64,000 nucleotides of DNA, taken from Burkholderia sp. FERM BP-3421 (GTDB lineage: Bacteria; Pseudomonadota; Gammaproteobacteria; Burkholderiales; Burkholderiaceae). The notes under the pieces were generated by a model. It searched no databases, was not told the origin of the DNA, and saw only the letters and a program-made list of their open reading frames with translations. Every line of letters begins with the position of its first letter. Position 1 is the first letter of the stretch. The stretch is from NCBI RefSeq assembly GCF_028657905.1, contig NZ_CP117781.1:186001-250000 (forward strand), in the 5' to 3' direction. Positions 1-8,201 of this stretch are shown piece by piece. The position numbers and the translations under genes are program-made.

Positions 1-160
1 TGTTGAACAACCGGGAAATCGAGAACGCGAGCGTCAGGCTCGGATCGTATCGCCCGGTCTCGATGGCGTTCACCGTCTGCCGCGAAACCGACAGCCGATC
101 CGCCACCTCCGCCTGCGACCAACCCAATTCGCGCCTGAGCGCTCGAAGATGATTGTTCAT
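1..160 (-). CDS. Xre-family HTH transcriptional regulator (3' end outside window)
   Basis: The visible 53 residues form a compact Cro/C1-type helix-turn-helix: LRRELGWSQAEVADRLSVSR, then QTVNAIETGRYDPSLTLAFSI. This is the short single-domain Xre type that represses its own operon. Its ATG overlaps the stop codon of the upstream membrane protein gene as ATGA (157-160), so the two are translationally coupled. The C-terminus runs off the left edge. I infer that it binds the paired operator at 558-615. Confidence 0.85.
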   Translation of the reverse strand, partial: MNNHLRALRRELGWSQAEVADRLSVSRQTVNAIETGRYDPSLTLAFSISRLFN

Positions 161-543
161 CGATAACGCCGGCGAACGACCAACAGGCCGGCTATCCACA
201 GCACCGCCATGATCGGCCAGATCGCGAAGGTCGGCAGTTTCGGGAATCCGACGTTTTCAAGAAAGCCGTATCCGAACGTGGCGAGCGCGGTGCCTGCGAA
301 AGCGAATGCGAGCGCCTCGAACTGGATCTTCCGCTGCAACTCGTCGTCCCGCCGCAACTGCCTCAATATCGCGACGACCACGAGGAACATCGGCGCACAT
401 GGGAGCAGTGCGATGACAAAGCGCCAGTCATCGGAGACTCGCATACCTTGCAGCACCCATATCGACGCGATCAGCACCACCACATACAGCAGCATTGCCG
501 CGCTCAACTCGACGTAGTAGCGCGTGGCCGATTTCGAAGCCAT
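157..543 (-). CDS. Small integral membrane protein, partner of Xre regulator
   Basis: This gene encodes 128 residues with four hydrophobic segments separated by a charged cytoplasmic loop (RQLRRDDELQRKIQFEALA) and an Arg-rich C-terminus. I start at 543 (MASKSATRYY) because GGAGGGG lies just upstream; a longer frame to 639 would run through the operator region. It is the first gene of a two-gene unit with the Xre regulator (ATGA overlap). Xre/membrane-protein pairs of this layout are common in proteobacteria but the role of the membrane partner is not known to me. Confidence 0.8.
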   Translation of the reverse strand: MASKSATRYYVELSAAMLLYVVVLIASIWVLQGMRVSDDWRFVIALLPCAPMFLVVVAILRQLRRDDELQRKIQFEALAFAFAGTALATFGYGFLENVGFPKLPTFAIWPIMAVLWIAGLLVVRRRYR

Positions 544-557
544 CTTCCCCTCCGATA

Positions 558-615
558 TGTAAAGTATGCTTGACATGCTATCCACCGCCCCAGGCGGTGT
601 CAAGTTTCCTTTACA
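558..615 (-). promoter_or_regulatory. Paired palindromic operator, probably for the Xre regulator
   Basis: Two 18-bp sites lie in inverted orientation upstream of the membrane-protein/Xre operon: TGTAAAGTATGCTTGACA at 558-575 and TGTCAAGTTTCCTTTACA at 598-615. Each is itself an imperfect palindrome of the form TGTMAAG-N4-CTTKACA, and the second is close to the reverse complement of the first. The sites include TTGACA-like -35 hexamers, so binding would block RNA polymerase. Autoregulation is inferred. Confidence 0.7.
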
Positions 616-657
616 TTGCTGCTTGTCACGAGAAGGCATCGCGCATGGATACGGGGC

Positions 658-1785
658 CTAGCCGAGACTGGGATCGATCAGGAATTTCTCGCCGGTCGCC
701 TTGCGATCGATCGCGCGCAGCACGTCGGGCTGCAGCACCTCGGCCAGGCCGATCGTGCGCGTGTAATGACTGGCGAAGGTGGTGGTCAGCTCGTCCGTCA
801 CGCGCCGGCGAAGACGCCGCGCGACCTCCGGGCCTGCCTTGCCCAGGTAGTTGAAGAGCAGCCAGGCCGATACGCTCCACGCGTAGCCGAATCCGCCCCG
901 ATTCAGCACGGTCGGCCCCGTGTCGAGGCTGCCGTAGATATAGAGATGCTTGAACACGGTCGAGCCGTAGCGGCTGTAGGCGCCCGGGGTCCGTGCGGCG
1001 GCGCGCTCCATCGCCCGCAGGATGTCGCTGCCGAGCGCTCCGCCGCCGATCGCATCGAACGCGATGGTTGCGCCGGTCTCGGCAATCGCGTCGGTCAGAC
1101 GCGCGCTGAAGTCCTCGTCCTTGCTGTTGAGCACGTAGGTCGCGCCGATGCCTCGCAACATGGCGGCCTGCTCCTCGGAGCGCACGATATTGACGAGCGG
1201 GACGCCGTCGGCAAGACAGATCCGCTGCAGCATCTGGCCGAGGTTGGACGCGGCCGGGGTGTGGACGATCGCCTTGTGGCCCTCGCTGCGGGCGGTTTCA
1301 ATGAAGCCCAGCGCCGTGAGCGGGTTGATGAACATCGACGCGCCGTCGGCCGCGCCGGCGCCCTCGGGCAGCACGTTCACGTTGTCCACGCCGATCTTGC
1401 GATAGTCGGCATACATGCCGCCGCCATACATCCCGACGCGTTTGCCCTGCAGGGCGGCCGCGTTCTTGCCGGCCGCCACGACCGTGCCCGCGCCTTCGTT
1501 GCCGACGGGCAGCGACTGGCTGATGCGGCCCGCGACGCCCGTCAGGCGCTCCGGCGGGACGGCGAGCGTGGACCGGGGCGCGGCGGCGCTGCCGGTCGAC
1601 TCGATGCGGGAAAGATCAGCCGGTCCCAGCAGCAGGCCGATGTCGCTGGGGTTGATCGGCGTCGCTTCGATGCGGACGATGACTTCGTCATCACCCGGTT
1701 CCGTCAGTTCGACGTGCTCCAGAGACAAGGCCAGCGTGCCGTGCTCGTCGATCGTCGATCGCAGTTCGCGTCCGCTCCAGGACAT
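658..1785 (-). CDS. Zinc-independent MDR-family NAD(P)H:quinone reductase/alcohol dehydrogenase-like protein
   Basis: This 375-residue protein belongs to the medium-chain dehydrogenase/reductase superfamily. It has an N-terminal GroES-like half (TPINPSDIGLLLGP, then VGNEGAGTVVAAG) and a C-terminal Rossmann half (HTPAASNLGQMLQRICLADG, later AFDAIGGGALGSDIL). I see no cysteine set for structural zinc, so a quinone-oxidoreductase-like enzyme is likelier than a classical alcohol dehydrogenase. GGAGGTG precedes the ATG. It stands alone, and its substrate cannot be told from context. Confidence 0.85.
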   Translation of the reverse strand: MSWSGRELRSTIDEHGTLALSLEHVELTEPGDDEVIVRIEATPINPSDIGLLLGPADLSRIESTGSAAAPRSTLAVPPERLTGVAGRISQSLPVGNEGAGTVVAAGKNAAALQGKRVGMYGGGMYADYRKIGVDNVNVLPEGAGAADGASMFINPLTALGFIETARSEGHKAIVHTPAASNLGQMLQRICLADGVPLVNIVRSEEQAAMLRGIGATYVLNSKDEDFSARLTDAIAETGATIAFDAIGGGALGSDILRAMERAAARTPGAYSRYGSTVFKHLYIYGSLDTGPTVLNRGGFGYAWSVSAWLLFNYLGKAGPEVARRLRRRVTDELTTTFASHYTRTIGLAEVLQPDVLRAIDRKATGEKFLIDPSLG

Positions 1786-2001
1786 GGTTCACCTCCGATG
1801 ATGGATGGTCGGGCTTTCATCCGCATGACGAAAGCCCCGCAAGGGGAGTTTCGAAAACACATGTGCGTCGGAAACAGCGGCCAGCTTATCCCGAACCGGG
1901 CAGCGAATGCGCCTTGACTCAACGTAGACGCAGCCTCCCTCCCCCGCCCGAAATTTGCGCTATGGCTGTTCACGAATTGCGCATGAATGGAGCGCAATAT
2001 C

Positions 2002-2442
2002 ATGAGCACCCCCGCCACAGCTGATAGGCCGACGGCCGCCGCACCTGCGATGATCGACGTCGCGACCGCCAGCTTCGACCAGTTTTTCACGTCTCTGCAC
2101 GACCCCGACACCTCCGCGCCCGTGTTGTCCGCGCGGCGCTACATCGCGGCCTTGAATATCGATCTGCGGACGCTGGCCAAGCAAGCGCACGTGCACCGCA
2201 ATACGGTGGCTCGCGCGCCGGAATCGGAATCGGAATCGGTTCAACAGTTTCTCCGCGAAGCGATCCGCGTGATCCGCGCCGCGACCGAGCTGTCCGGCGA
2301 GCTGCGCCGCGCGCTGTTCTGGTTCCGCAACGAACCGCTGGTCGTGTTCGATTACCAGACGGCCGAAACGCTGGTCGCAGCGGGGCGGGCGGACGACGTG
2401 CTGCGTTACGTCACGTCGCTGGAAGCCGGTGCGGCCGGATGA
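2002..2442 (+). CDS. Xre/MbcA/ParS-type antitoxin
   Basis: This gene encodes 146 residues. The N-terminal part carries a divergent helix-turn-helix (IAALNIDLRTLAKQAHVHRN). The C-terminus is the DUF2384 toxin-binding domain (ALFWFRNEPLVVFDYQTAET, then LVAAGRADDVLRYV). I start at ATG 2002 because GGAG lies 9 bases upstream; an in-frame ATG at 1987 lacks this. Its partner is normally a RES-domain NAD-degrading toxin directly downstream, and here that gene is broken, so this is an orphan antitoxin. A GGAATC triplet repeat near 2220 encodes ESESES. Confidence 0.85.
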   Translation: MSTPATADRPTAAAPAMIDVATASFDQFFTSLHDPDTSAPVLSARRYIAALNIDLRTLAKQAHVHRNTVARAPESESESVQQFLREAIRVIRAATELSGELRRALFWFRNEPLVVFDYQTAETLVAAGRADDVLRYVTSLEAGAAG

Positions 2443-2695
2443 TCCTCAAGCCGTTGAACGAGGTCATCGCCTACCGCATGCACCATGCCTGAATGGGCCG
2501 TCGCTCCCGCGAGCGGCGCCGGTGCGGCGACGCCCGGAGGCCGCGCGAGCCGGATCGGCACGCCGGCCCTCTACCTGGCGCTCGAGATTGCGACGGCAGT
2601 AGCCGAATACCAGCAACGCTCACTCTTGCCACCGCCCGGCACGCTGGTCAGCTATCGCGTCACGGCGGAGCCCGTCGTCGACTTAAATGCCTCAG
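2439..2695 (+). pseudogene. RES-domain toxin remnant (frameshift, stop, 3' truncation)
   Basis: The start ATG overlaps the antitoxin stop (2439-2442), as expected for a RES partner. The frame reads MILKPLNEVIAYRMHHA and then hits TGA. Shifting one base restores RES-like sequence: WAVAPASGAGAATPGGRASR, then IGTPALYLALEIATAVAEYQ. Homology is lost after about 2690, well short of the usual ~150 residues. A stop, a frameshift and a truncation together make this true gene decay. The downstream reading frame to 2859 is unrelated filler. Confidence 0.75.
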
Positions 2696-2699
2696 GTCA

Positions 2700-3036
2700 G
2701 GGGGTTCCAGTCGACATCGACGCTTTGAGGCGACGCATGGATGAACCGCGAAGCAAAGCAGATCTCTCGTTTGTGCTGGAGTCGTGCACATATGTCCGAG
2801 CGAGCCGGAAAAGATACGAAGTCGTCGAGCGAAGATTACGCTGGCGCGCACTTTCTTAGAAGACTGACTGACAATTTTCTCCAGGATGGGGATGACCTCG
2901 CACACAGGCTCAGAAATTTCGCCTTTGATTCAAAGACAACATATCGAGACTGCGGACATCTTTTCGGAGAACCAACAGGAATTCAGCCGAGAAAAGTCCC
3001 CCACCCACCAGCCCCGTACCGGCACCCTCCCTGCAA
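2700..3036. other. Gene-free AT-richer stretch
   Basis: Between the RES remnant and the LysE-family promoter there is about 340 bp of lower G+C sequence with only short unrelated frames on either strand. I recognise no gene or RNA here. It may be debris from the event that removed the 3' end of the RES toxin. Confidence 0.5.
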
Positions 3037-3055
3037 ACTGTACCGGTACTGTACC
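3037..3055 (+). promoter_or_regulatory. Direct-repeat operator upstream of LysE-family gene
   Basis: ACTGTACC occurs twice (3037-3044 and 3048-3055), with starts 11 bp apart, so both copies face the same side of the helix. A third GTACCGG lies near 3016. Direct repeats of this kind are typical of GntR/MocR-type PLP-dependent regulators, which often control LysE-family exporters. No MocR gene is in the window, so the assignment is inference. Confidence 0.5.
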
Positions 3056-3117
3056 GCCGCTCCGGTCTAGACTTTCTCCTCACCCAAGCCACGAAAGCCT
3101 CAAGACGGAGAAGCACC

Positions 3118-3736
3118 ATGGAGTACGCGACCCTGAGCGCCCTGCCCGCCGGCATACTGTTCGCGCTCGTCACGACCATCACCCCCCGGCCCCAACAACA
3201 CGATGCTGCTCGCCTCCGGCGTCAATTTCGGCTTCCGCCGCACGCTGCCGCACATGTGCGGCATCAGCATCGGCGTCGCGATCCTGATGCTGTCGGTCGG
3301 CTTCGGCCTCGGCGAGGCGTTCCACCGCTTCCCGTTGCTCTATTCGACCCTCGAAATCGCCAGCGTCCTCTACCTGCTCTATCTCGCATGGCGCATCGGC
3401 ACCTCCGGCGAGGTGCGCGTGAACAACGCCAAGGCGCGCCCGATGACCTTCCTCCAGGCCGTCGCGTTCCAGTGGGTCAACCCGAAAGCGTGGATGATGG
3501 TGCTCACGGCCGCGACCACCGTCCAGCTGTCCGTCGACTACGGCAGCAACTCGGCCTGGATGGCGCTCGTGTTCGTCTTCGTCGGATTCCCATGCATCAG
3601 CGTATGGGCCGCGTTCGGCCAGGGCCTGCGCGGCTTCCTCGCCGACCCGCGCCGGCTGCGCGCATTCAACGTGACGATGGCCGTCCTGCTCGTCCTGTCG
3701 CTGTATCCGCTGCTCGCGAAGCTCGCGTCCCACTGA
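3118..3736 (+). pseudogene. LysE/RhtB-family amino-acid exporter, frameshifted in a C6 run
   Basis: The first frame gives MEYATLSALPAGILFALVTT followed by ITP and then goes out of frame. The next frame continues NNTMLLASGVNFGFRRTLPH to the stop at 3736, with the usual membrane segments of a 205-residue exporter. The family motif ITPGPNN spans the break: the sequence has six C (3182-3187) where five would keep the frame. This is either a real mutation, a slippage-prone tract, or a homopolymer sequencing error. No other lesion is visible. Confidence 0.8.
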
Positions 3737-3833
3737 CGATACGCCGCCATTGTCGGCGCGACCGCCAAGGCGTACGCTCTCCTTCCGGGCGTCGGTTCGC
3801 CGCACGCGAACCCGCTCCGGCGGGAGAAGGCCG

Positions 3834-4082
3834 ATGAAGACACTGCTCAGAGCCGGCGATCGCATCGAAGGTCTGCACTGGATCGCCGAATACCATCACC
3901 GCACGCACGACATCCGCATCCTGCGCGAACACACCGAAGTCGGCACTTACGGCGCGCCGGCCGCGCTGTTCGGCGACGAGGAGCGGATGGGCGCGGCGAA
4001 CACCGCCGACCATCGCGGCCGCGAAGCGGCGTTGCGCGCCTATCTGCGCCACTTCGCCCGGGTCCATGACGCCGAGGAATAG
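3834..4082 (+). CDS. Conserved hypothetical protein, 82 residues
   Basis: A small soluble protein, rich in His and charged residues (HWIAEYHHRTHDIRILREHT), with no signal peptide or membrane segment. The start has a good GGGAGAAGG site 5 bases upstream. Codon use matches the high-G+C background and supports a real gene. I do not recognise a domain. It sits alone between the LysE-family gene and the convergent pcaK. Confidence 0.6.
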   Translation: MKTLLRAGDRIEGLHWIAEYHHRTHDIRILREHTEVGTYGAPAALFGDEERMGAANTADHRGREAALRAYLRHFARVHDAEE

Positions 4083-4102
4083 CGCAGACGGTCGCGCCCG
4101 GT

Positions 4103-5458
4103 CTACGCGGTGCGGGTCGGCGCCTGCGAGGCGCCGTCGTCCCGCTGGGCCGTGCGCTTGACGAGCAGCGCGCCCGCCGCCACCAGCGCCGGCACGGCCA
4201 GCATCGAGAAAATGGTGCTGAATCCCAGTTGCGCCTGCAACAGCAGCCCGCCCGAGAACGCGCCCAGGATCCCGCCGAAGCGGCCGATGCCGAGCATCCA
4301 CGCGACCCCGGTCGCGCGGCCGCTGGTCGGGTAAAACGCGGCCGCGAGCGTCGGCAGCGACGACTGCGCGCCGTTCATGCACACCCCCGCGACGAACACC
4401 ACGCTCGCGAGCAGCGCCAGATGGCCGGCCTGCAACCCGACCAGCCACACGAACAGCCCCGTCAACACATAGGTTGCCGCAATCACGCGGTGCGGTTCGA
4501 AGCGGTCCATCAGCCAGCCGCAGGCGATCGCGCCGATCCCCCCGCCGAGCGGGAACAGCGCGGTCACGAGCGCGGCCTCGCGCACGGTGAAGCCGTTGTC
4601 GCGGATCAGCGTCGGCAGCCAGATCGTCAGCAGGTAGTAGACGAGCAGGCCCATGAAGTAGGTCAGCCACAGCATCAGCGTGCCGGTGCGGTAGCGCGGC
4701 GACATCACGACGGCCACGCCCGACTGGCGCTGGTCGCCGCGATCGTCGGGCAGCACGAAGCGCACGTTGTCGAGCGCGGCGTCGGGCGCGATCCGGCGCA
4801 GCACGGCCGCGATCCGTTCGGCCGGCGCGCCGCGCAGCACCATGAAGCGGATCGATTCGGGCAGCGCGATCAGCAGCGCGCCCAGCAGGAGCGGCGCCAC
4901 GCCGCCGACCACGAACACGCTGCGCCAGCCGTACTCGGGAATCAACGCGGCGGCGACCAGCCCGCCCGCCGAGGAACCGAGCGTGAAGCCGCAGAACATC
5001 GTGTTGACGAGGAACGAACGCTTCGCATGCGGCGCGTACTCCGACATCAGCGTGGCCGCGTTCGGCATCGCCGCGCCAAGGCCCAGGCCGGTCAGGAGCC
5101 GCAGCACGGCCAGCGCGTTGACGGTCTGCGCGAACGCGCAAGCGATGCTGAACAGCCCGAATAGCATCACCGAGCCGACCAGCACCCGCTTGCGGCCGAT
5201 CCGGTCCGCGAGCGGCCCCGCCGCCAGCGCGCCGAACGCGAGCCCCGCGAGCGCCGCGCTCATCACCGGCCCGAGCGCGGCCTTGGTCACGTGCCATTCC
5301 TGGCCGAGCGCGGGCGCGACGAAGCCGATCGCCGCGGTGTCGAAGCCGTCGGCCGCGACGATCAGGAAGCACAGGATCAGGATCAGCCATTGATACGGCG
5401 AGAAGCGCCGCTCGTCGATGAACTGCTGCACGTCGAGCGTGCGCATGGGTTGGGTCAT
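4103..5458 (-). CDS. pcaK: Aromatic acid:H+ symporter, MFS (4-hydroxybenzoate/protocatechuate transporter)
   Basis: A 451-residue major facilitator with twelve predicted membrane segments. The AAHS signature DGFDTAAIGFVAPALG lies in the first segment and the MFS loop motif GPLADRIGRKRVL follows helix 2. I start at 5458 (MTQPMRTLDV) because GGAG precedes it. It lies downstream of pcaC in the same direction, separated by 117 bp that hold a strong hairpin. This context makes uptake of 4-hydroxybenzoate or protocatechuate across the inner membrane the likely role. Confidence 0.88.
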   Translation of the reverse strand: MTQPMRTLDVQQFIDERRFSPYQWLILILCFLIVAADGFDTAAIGFVAPALGQEWHVTKAALGPVMSAALAGLAFGALAAGPLADRIGRKRVLVGSVMLFGLFSIACAFAQTVNALAVLRLLTGLGLGAAMPNAATLMSEYAPHAKRSFLVNTMFCGFTLGSSAGGLVAAALIPEYGWRSVFVVGGVAPLLLGALLIALPESIRFMVLRGAPAERIAAVLRRIAPDAALDNVRFVLPDDRGDQRQSGVAVVMSPRYRTGTLMLWLTYFMGLLVYYLLTIWLPTLIRDNGFTVREAALVTALFPLGGGIGAIACGWLMDRFEPHRVIAATYVLTGLFVWLVGLQAGHLALLASVVFVAGVCMNGAQSSLPTLAAAFYPTSGRATGVAWMLGIGRFGGILGAFSGGLLLQAQLGFSTIFSMLAVPALVAAGALLVKRTAQRDDGASQAPTRTA

Positions 5459-5524
5459 GCTTGTCTCCGTCGATATTATTGGATCGTGCCGCGCCGGTAC
5501 GTTGCCGGCAGGGTCGGAATGCAC

Positions 5525-5556
5525 GCGCCGCGCGGGCCGGCCAGCCCGCGCGGCGC
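5525..5556 (-). terminator. Strong hairpin between pcaC and pcaK
   Basis: A perfect 13-bp G+C stem (arms 5525-5537 and 5544-5556) with a 6-base loop lies between the pcaC stop and the pcaK start. No U-run follows. It could attenuate read-through from the enzyme genes into the transporter gene or stabilise the upstream mRNA. Confidence 0.5.
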
Positions 5557-5575
5557 ATGAGGAATCGCCGCCGCG

Positions 5576-5959
5576 TCAGGCCGCGTCTTGTTCGCTGAAA
5601 ATCTTCTCGGCCAGGTGGAACGCGGAATTCGCCGCCGGCACCCCGCAATAGATCGCGGCCTGCAGCAGCACCTCCTTGATCTCGTCGCGCGTCACGCCGT
5701 TGTTGCGCGCCGCGCGCAGATGCAGCGCCAGCTCCTCCGCGCGATTGAGCGCCACCATCATCGCGATGGTCAGCAGGCTGCGCGTGTGGCGCGGCAGCCC
5801 GTCGCGGGTCCAGATCTCGCCCCACGCATAGCGCGTGATCAGGTCCTGGAATTCGGTCGTCACCGCGCTGCGGTTCGCGAGCGAGCGGTCGACATGCGCG
5901 TCGCCGAGCACCGCGCGCCGCACCGTCAGGCCGGCTTCGTATCGCTGTTCGTCATCCAT
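5576..5959 (-). CDS. pcaC: 4-carboxymuconolactone decarboxylase
   Basis: A 127-residue AhpD/CMD-fold protein. It decarboxylates gamma-carboxymuconolactone to 3-oxoadipate enol-lactone in the protocatechuate branch. Family features seen are YAWGEIWTRDGLPRHTRSLL, then NGVTRDEIKEVLLQAAIYCG with the catalytic-region cysteine and following PAANSAFH. It starts 14 bp after pcaD. It is a stand-alone domain and not the PcaL fusion. Confidence 0.93.
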   Translation of the reverse strand: MDDEQRYEAGLTVRRAVLGDAHVDRSLANRSAVTTEFQDLITRYAWGEIWTRDGLPRHTRSLLTIAMMVALNRAEELALHLRAARNNGVTRDEIKEVLLQAAIYCGVPAANSAFHLAEKIFSEQDAA

Positions 5960-5973
5960 CTCGCGTCTCCGCC

Positions 5974-6759
5974 TCAAGCCGTCAGGAAGTCGAGCAGCGC
6001 GCGGTTGAAGCCGTCGGCGCTCTCGATATTGGAAAGATGCGCGGCGTCGAACTCGACGTGGCGCGCGCCCGGAATCGCCTGCGCAAGCGCGCGGCCCAGG
6101 TCCGGCGGGGTCGACTGATCGTGCGCGCCGGTCACGACGAGCACCGGCCGCGCGATGCCCGTCACCTCCGCGCGCAGGTCGGCGGTGTTCAGCGCGTCGC
6201 AGTTCGCGGCGTAGCCGTGCCCGTCGGTGTGCCGGAAGATGTCGCGGATCACGTCGACGAGGCGCGGCTCGCGGTTGAAGAAACCCGGCGTGAACCAGCG
6301 CGGCAGCACCGCGTCGGCCAGCCCCGCCATCCCTTCGGTGCGCGCCTTGCGCGCGCGCGGCTCCCAGATCTCGGGCGAGCCGATCTTCGCGGCGGTGTTC
6401 GCGAGCACCGCGCGCCCGATCCGCTCCGGATGGCGCGCCGCGAGCGCGGCGCCCGTCAGGCCGCCCATCGAGATCCCGCAGAAATGCGCGCGCGCGATGC
6501 CCACCTGATCCATCAGGCCGAGCACGTCGCCCGCCAGTTGCGCGATCGTGTAGGGGCCCGCCGGCACGGCCGAGTGGCCGTGCCCGCGCGTGTCGTAGCG
6601 CAGCAGGTTGAAATGCGGCGTCAGCGCATCGATCTGCGGCGCCCACATCGACAGATCCGCGCCGAGCGAATTCGAGAAGATCAGCCAGTCCGCGTCGGCG
6701 CGCGCCGAGCGGTCGATCCGGTAATGCAGTTGCACGCCGTCGACTGAAGCGAAGGACAT
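5974..6759 (-). CDS. pcaD: 3-oxoadipate enol-lactonase
   Basis: This 261-residue alpha/beta hydrolase hydrolyses 3-oxoadipate enol-lactone to 3-oxoadipate. The nucleophile elbow is FCGISMGGLTG, the acid is in VTGAHDQSTPP and the base is in FDAAHLSNIES. The start at 6759 (MSFASVDG) has an AGGAGA site; an upstream extension would run into pcaB. The pcaB stop and this start are separated by one base, so translation is coupled. Confidence 0.93.
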   Translation of the reverse strand: MSFASVDGVQLHYRIDRSARADADWLIFSNSLGADLSMWAPQIDALTPHFNLLRYDTRGHGHSAVPAGPYTIAQLAGDVLGLMDQVGIARAHFCGISMGGLTGAALAARHPERIGRAVLANTAAKIGSPEIWEPRARKARTEGMAGLADAVLPRWFTPGFFNREPRLVDVIRDIFRHTDGHGYAANCDALNTADLRAEVTGIARPVLVVTGAHDQSTPPDLGRALAQAIPGARHVEFDAAHLSNIESADGFNRALLDFLTA

Positions 6760-6760
6760 A

Positions 6761-8161
6761 TCAGTGGTCTCCTGGGTTCCGGCCCGCGTGGCGCGCGAGC
6801 ACGGCGTCGACGAAGGCATGCGCCGCGCCGACGTAGTGAGCGGGATCGAACAGGCGTTGCAGCGCCTCGGGCGACAGCTGCGCGCTCACGCGCGGGTCCG
6901 CCGCGAGCACGTCGTGCAGCGTGCGCCCGCTTTGCAGCGCTTCCCGCGACGCCTGTTCGACCAGATGATGCGCGTCCAGCCGGCCGATCGCATCGCCGAG
7001 CGCGAGCATCACGGCCTCGCCGAGCACGAGCCCGCGCGTCGCATCGAGATTCGCGGCCAGCCGCGCGGGATCGATTTCGAGGCCCGCGACGAGCTGCGCC
7101 ACCTGCGCGAGCGCGCCGCCCGCGAGCCGTGCGAGTTCGGGCAGCGCATCCCATTCTGCCTGCCAGCCGCCGAGCGCGCGTTCGTGCTCCTGCACCATGC
7201 CGGCGAACACGGTCGCGACCAGCCCCGGCGCGCGCACGGCCGCCGTCAGCACGGCGGCGCAGCCGACCGGGTTGCGCTTGTGCGGCATCGTCGACGAACC
7301 GCCCTTGCCCGCCGCCGCCGGCTCGGCCAGTTCGCCGACCTCGGTCTGCATCTGCAGGGACACGTCGCGCGCGATCTTGCCGAGCGTGCCGATCAGCATG
7401 CCGAAGCAAGCCGCCGTCTCGGCGATGCGATCGCGCTGCGTGTGCCACGGCACGTCCGGGAGGTCGAGCCGCAGGTCGTCGGCCAAGCTGCGCGCGACCG
7501 GGCCCGCCTGCTCGCGCAGGCTCGCGAGCGTGCCGGCCGCGCCGCCGAATTGCAGCGCCAGCACGCGCGTGCGCAGCGCGGCGAGCCGTTCGCGATGACG
7601 CAGCAAGGCATCGAGCCATTGCGCGAACTTGAGGCCCAGCGTGATCGGCAAGGCCTGTTGCAGCCAGGTGCGGCCGATCATCGGCGTCGCGCGATGCGCG
7701 CGCGCCAGCGCCGCGAGCGAGGCGCAGGCCTCGCCCAGGAGCGGATCGAGCAGGTCGAACGTGTCGCGCAGCTGCAGCACGAGGCCGGTGTCGAGGATGT
7801 CCTGGCTCGTCGCGCCCCAATGCACGTATTTCGCCGCCTCGGCGTCGGCCGCCTTCACGCGCGCGGTCAGCTGCCGCACCAGAGGGATCGCGAGATTGCC
7901 GCCGAGCGCGGCGTCGCGCGCGAGCGCATCGGCATCGAGCCGGGCCGCGTCGCACGCGGCCTCGATCGGCGCGACCGCCGCGCGCGGAATCACCCGGTGC
8001 GCGGCCAGCGCGCGCGCGAGCGCCGCCTCGACGTCGAGCATGCGCTGCAGGGTCGTGCGCGGCGACCAGATCCGGTTAAGCGGCTCGGTGCCGCAGATCA
8101 GGGAGGTCAGGCGGGCGCTGTCTTCTAGCATGACGGAAACGAAAGGAGACGGAATCTGCAT
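6761..8161 (-). CDS. pcaB: 3-carboxy-cis,cis-muconate cycloisomerase
   Basis: A 466-residue member of the fumarase/argininosuccinate lyase superfamily that lactonises 3-carboxymuconate. The family signature GKGGSSTMPHKRNPVG is intact, and VHWGATSQDILDTGL supplies the second conserved active-site region. The ATG at 8161 has a GGAGG site. An internal Met at 8131 aligns with many homologues but lacks a good ribosome site. It lies 40 bp after pcaJ, so there is no room for pcaF. Confidence 0.92.
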   Translation of the reverse strand: MQIPSPFVSVMLEDSARLTSLICGTEPLNRIWSPRTTLQRMLDVEAALARALAAHRVIPRAAVAPIEAACDAARLDADALARDAALGGNLAIPLVRQLTARVKAADAEAAKYVHWGATSQDILDTGLVLQLRDTFDLLDPLLGEACASLAALARAHRATPMIGRTWLQQALPITLGLKFAQWLDALLRHRERLAALRTRVLALQFGGAAGTLASLREQAGPVARSLADDLRLDLPDVPWHTQRDRIAETAACFGMLIGTLGKIARDVSLQMQTEVGELAEPAAAGKGGSSTMPHKRNPVGCAAVLTAAVRAPGLVATVFAGMVQEHERALGGWQAEWDALPELARLAGGALAQVAQLVAGLEIDPARLAANLDATRGLVLGEAVMLALGDAIGRLDAHHLVEQASREALQSGRTLHDVLAADPRVSAQLSPEALQRLFDPAHYVGAAHAFVDAVLARHAGRNPGDH

Positions 8162-8201
8162 TGTGCCTCCGGACGCCGGGCTCCGCCCGGGCCCGGGCGC
8201 G

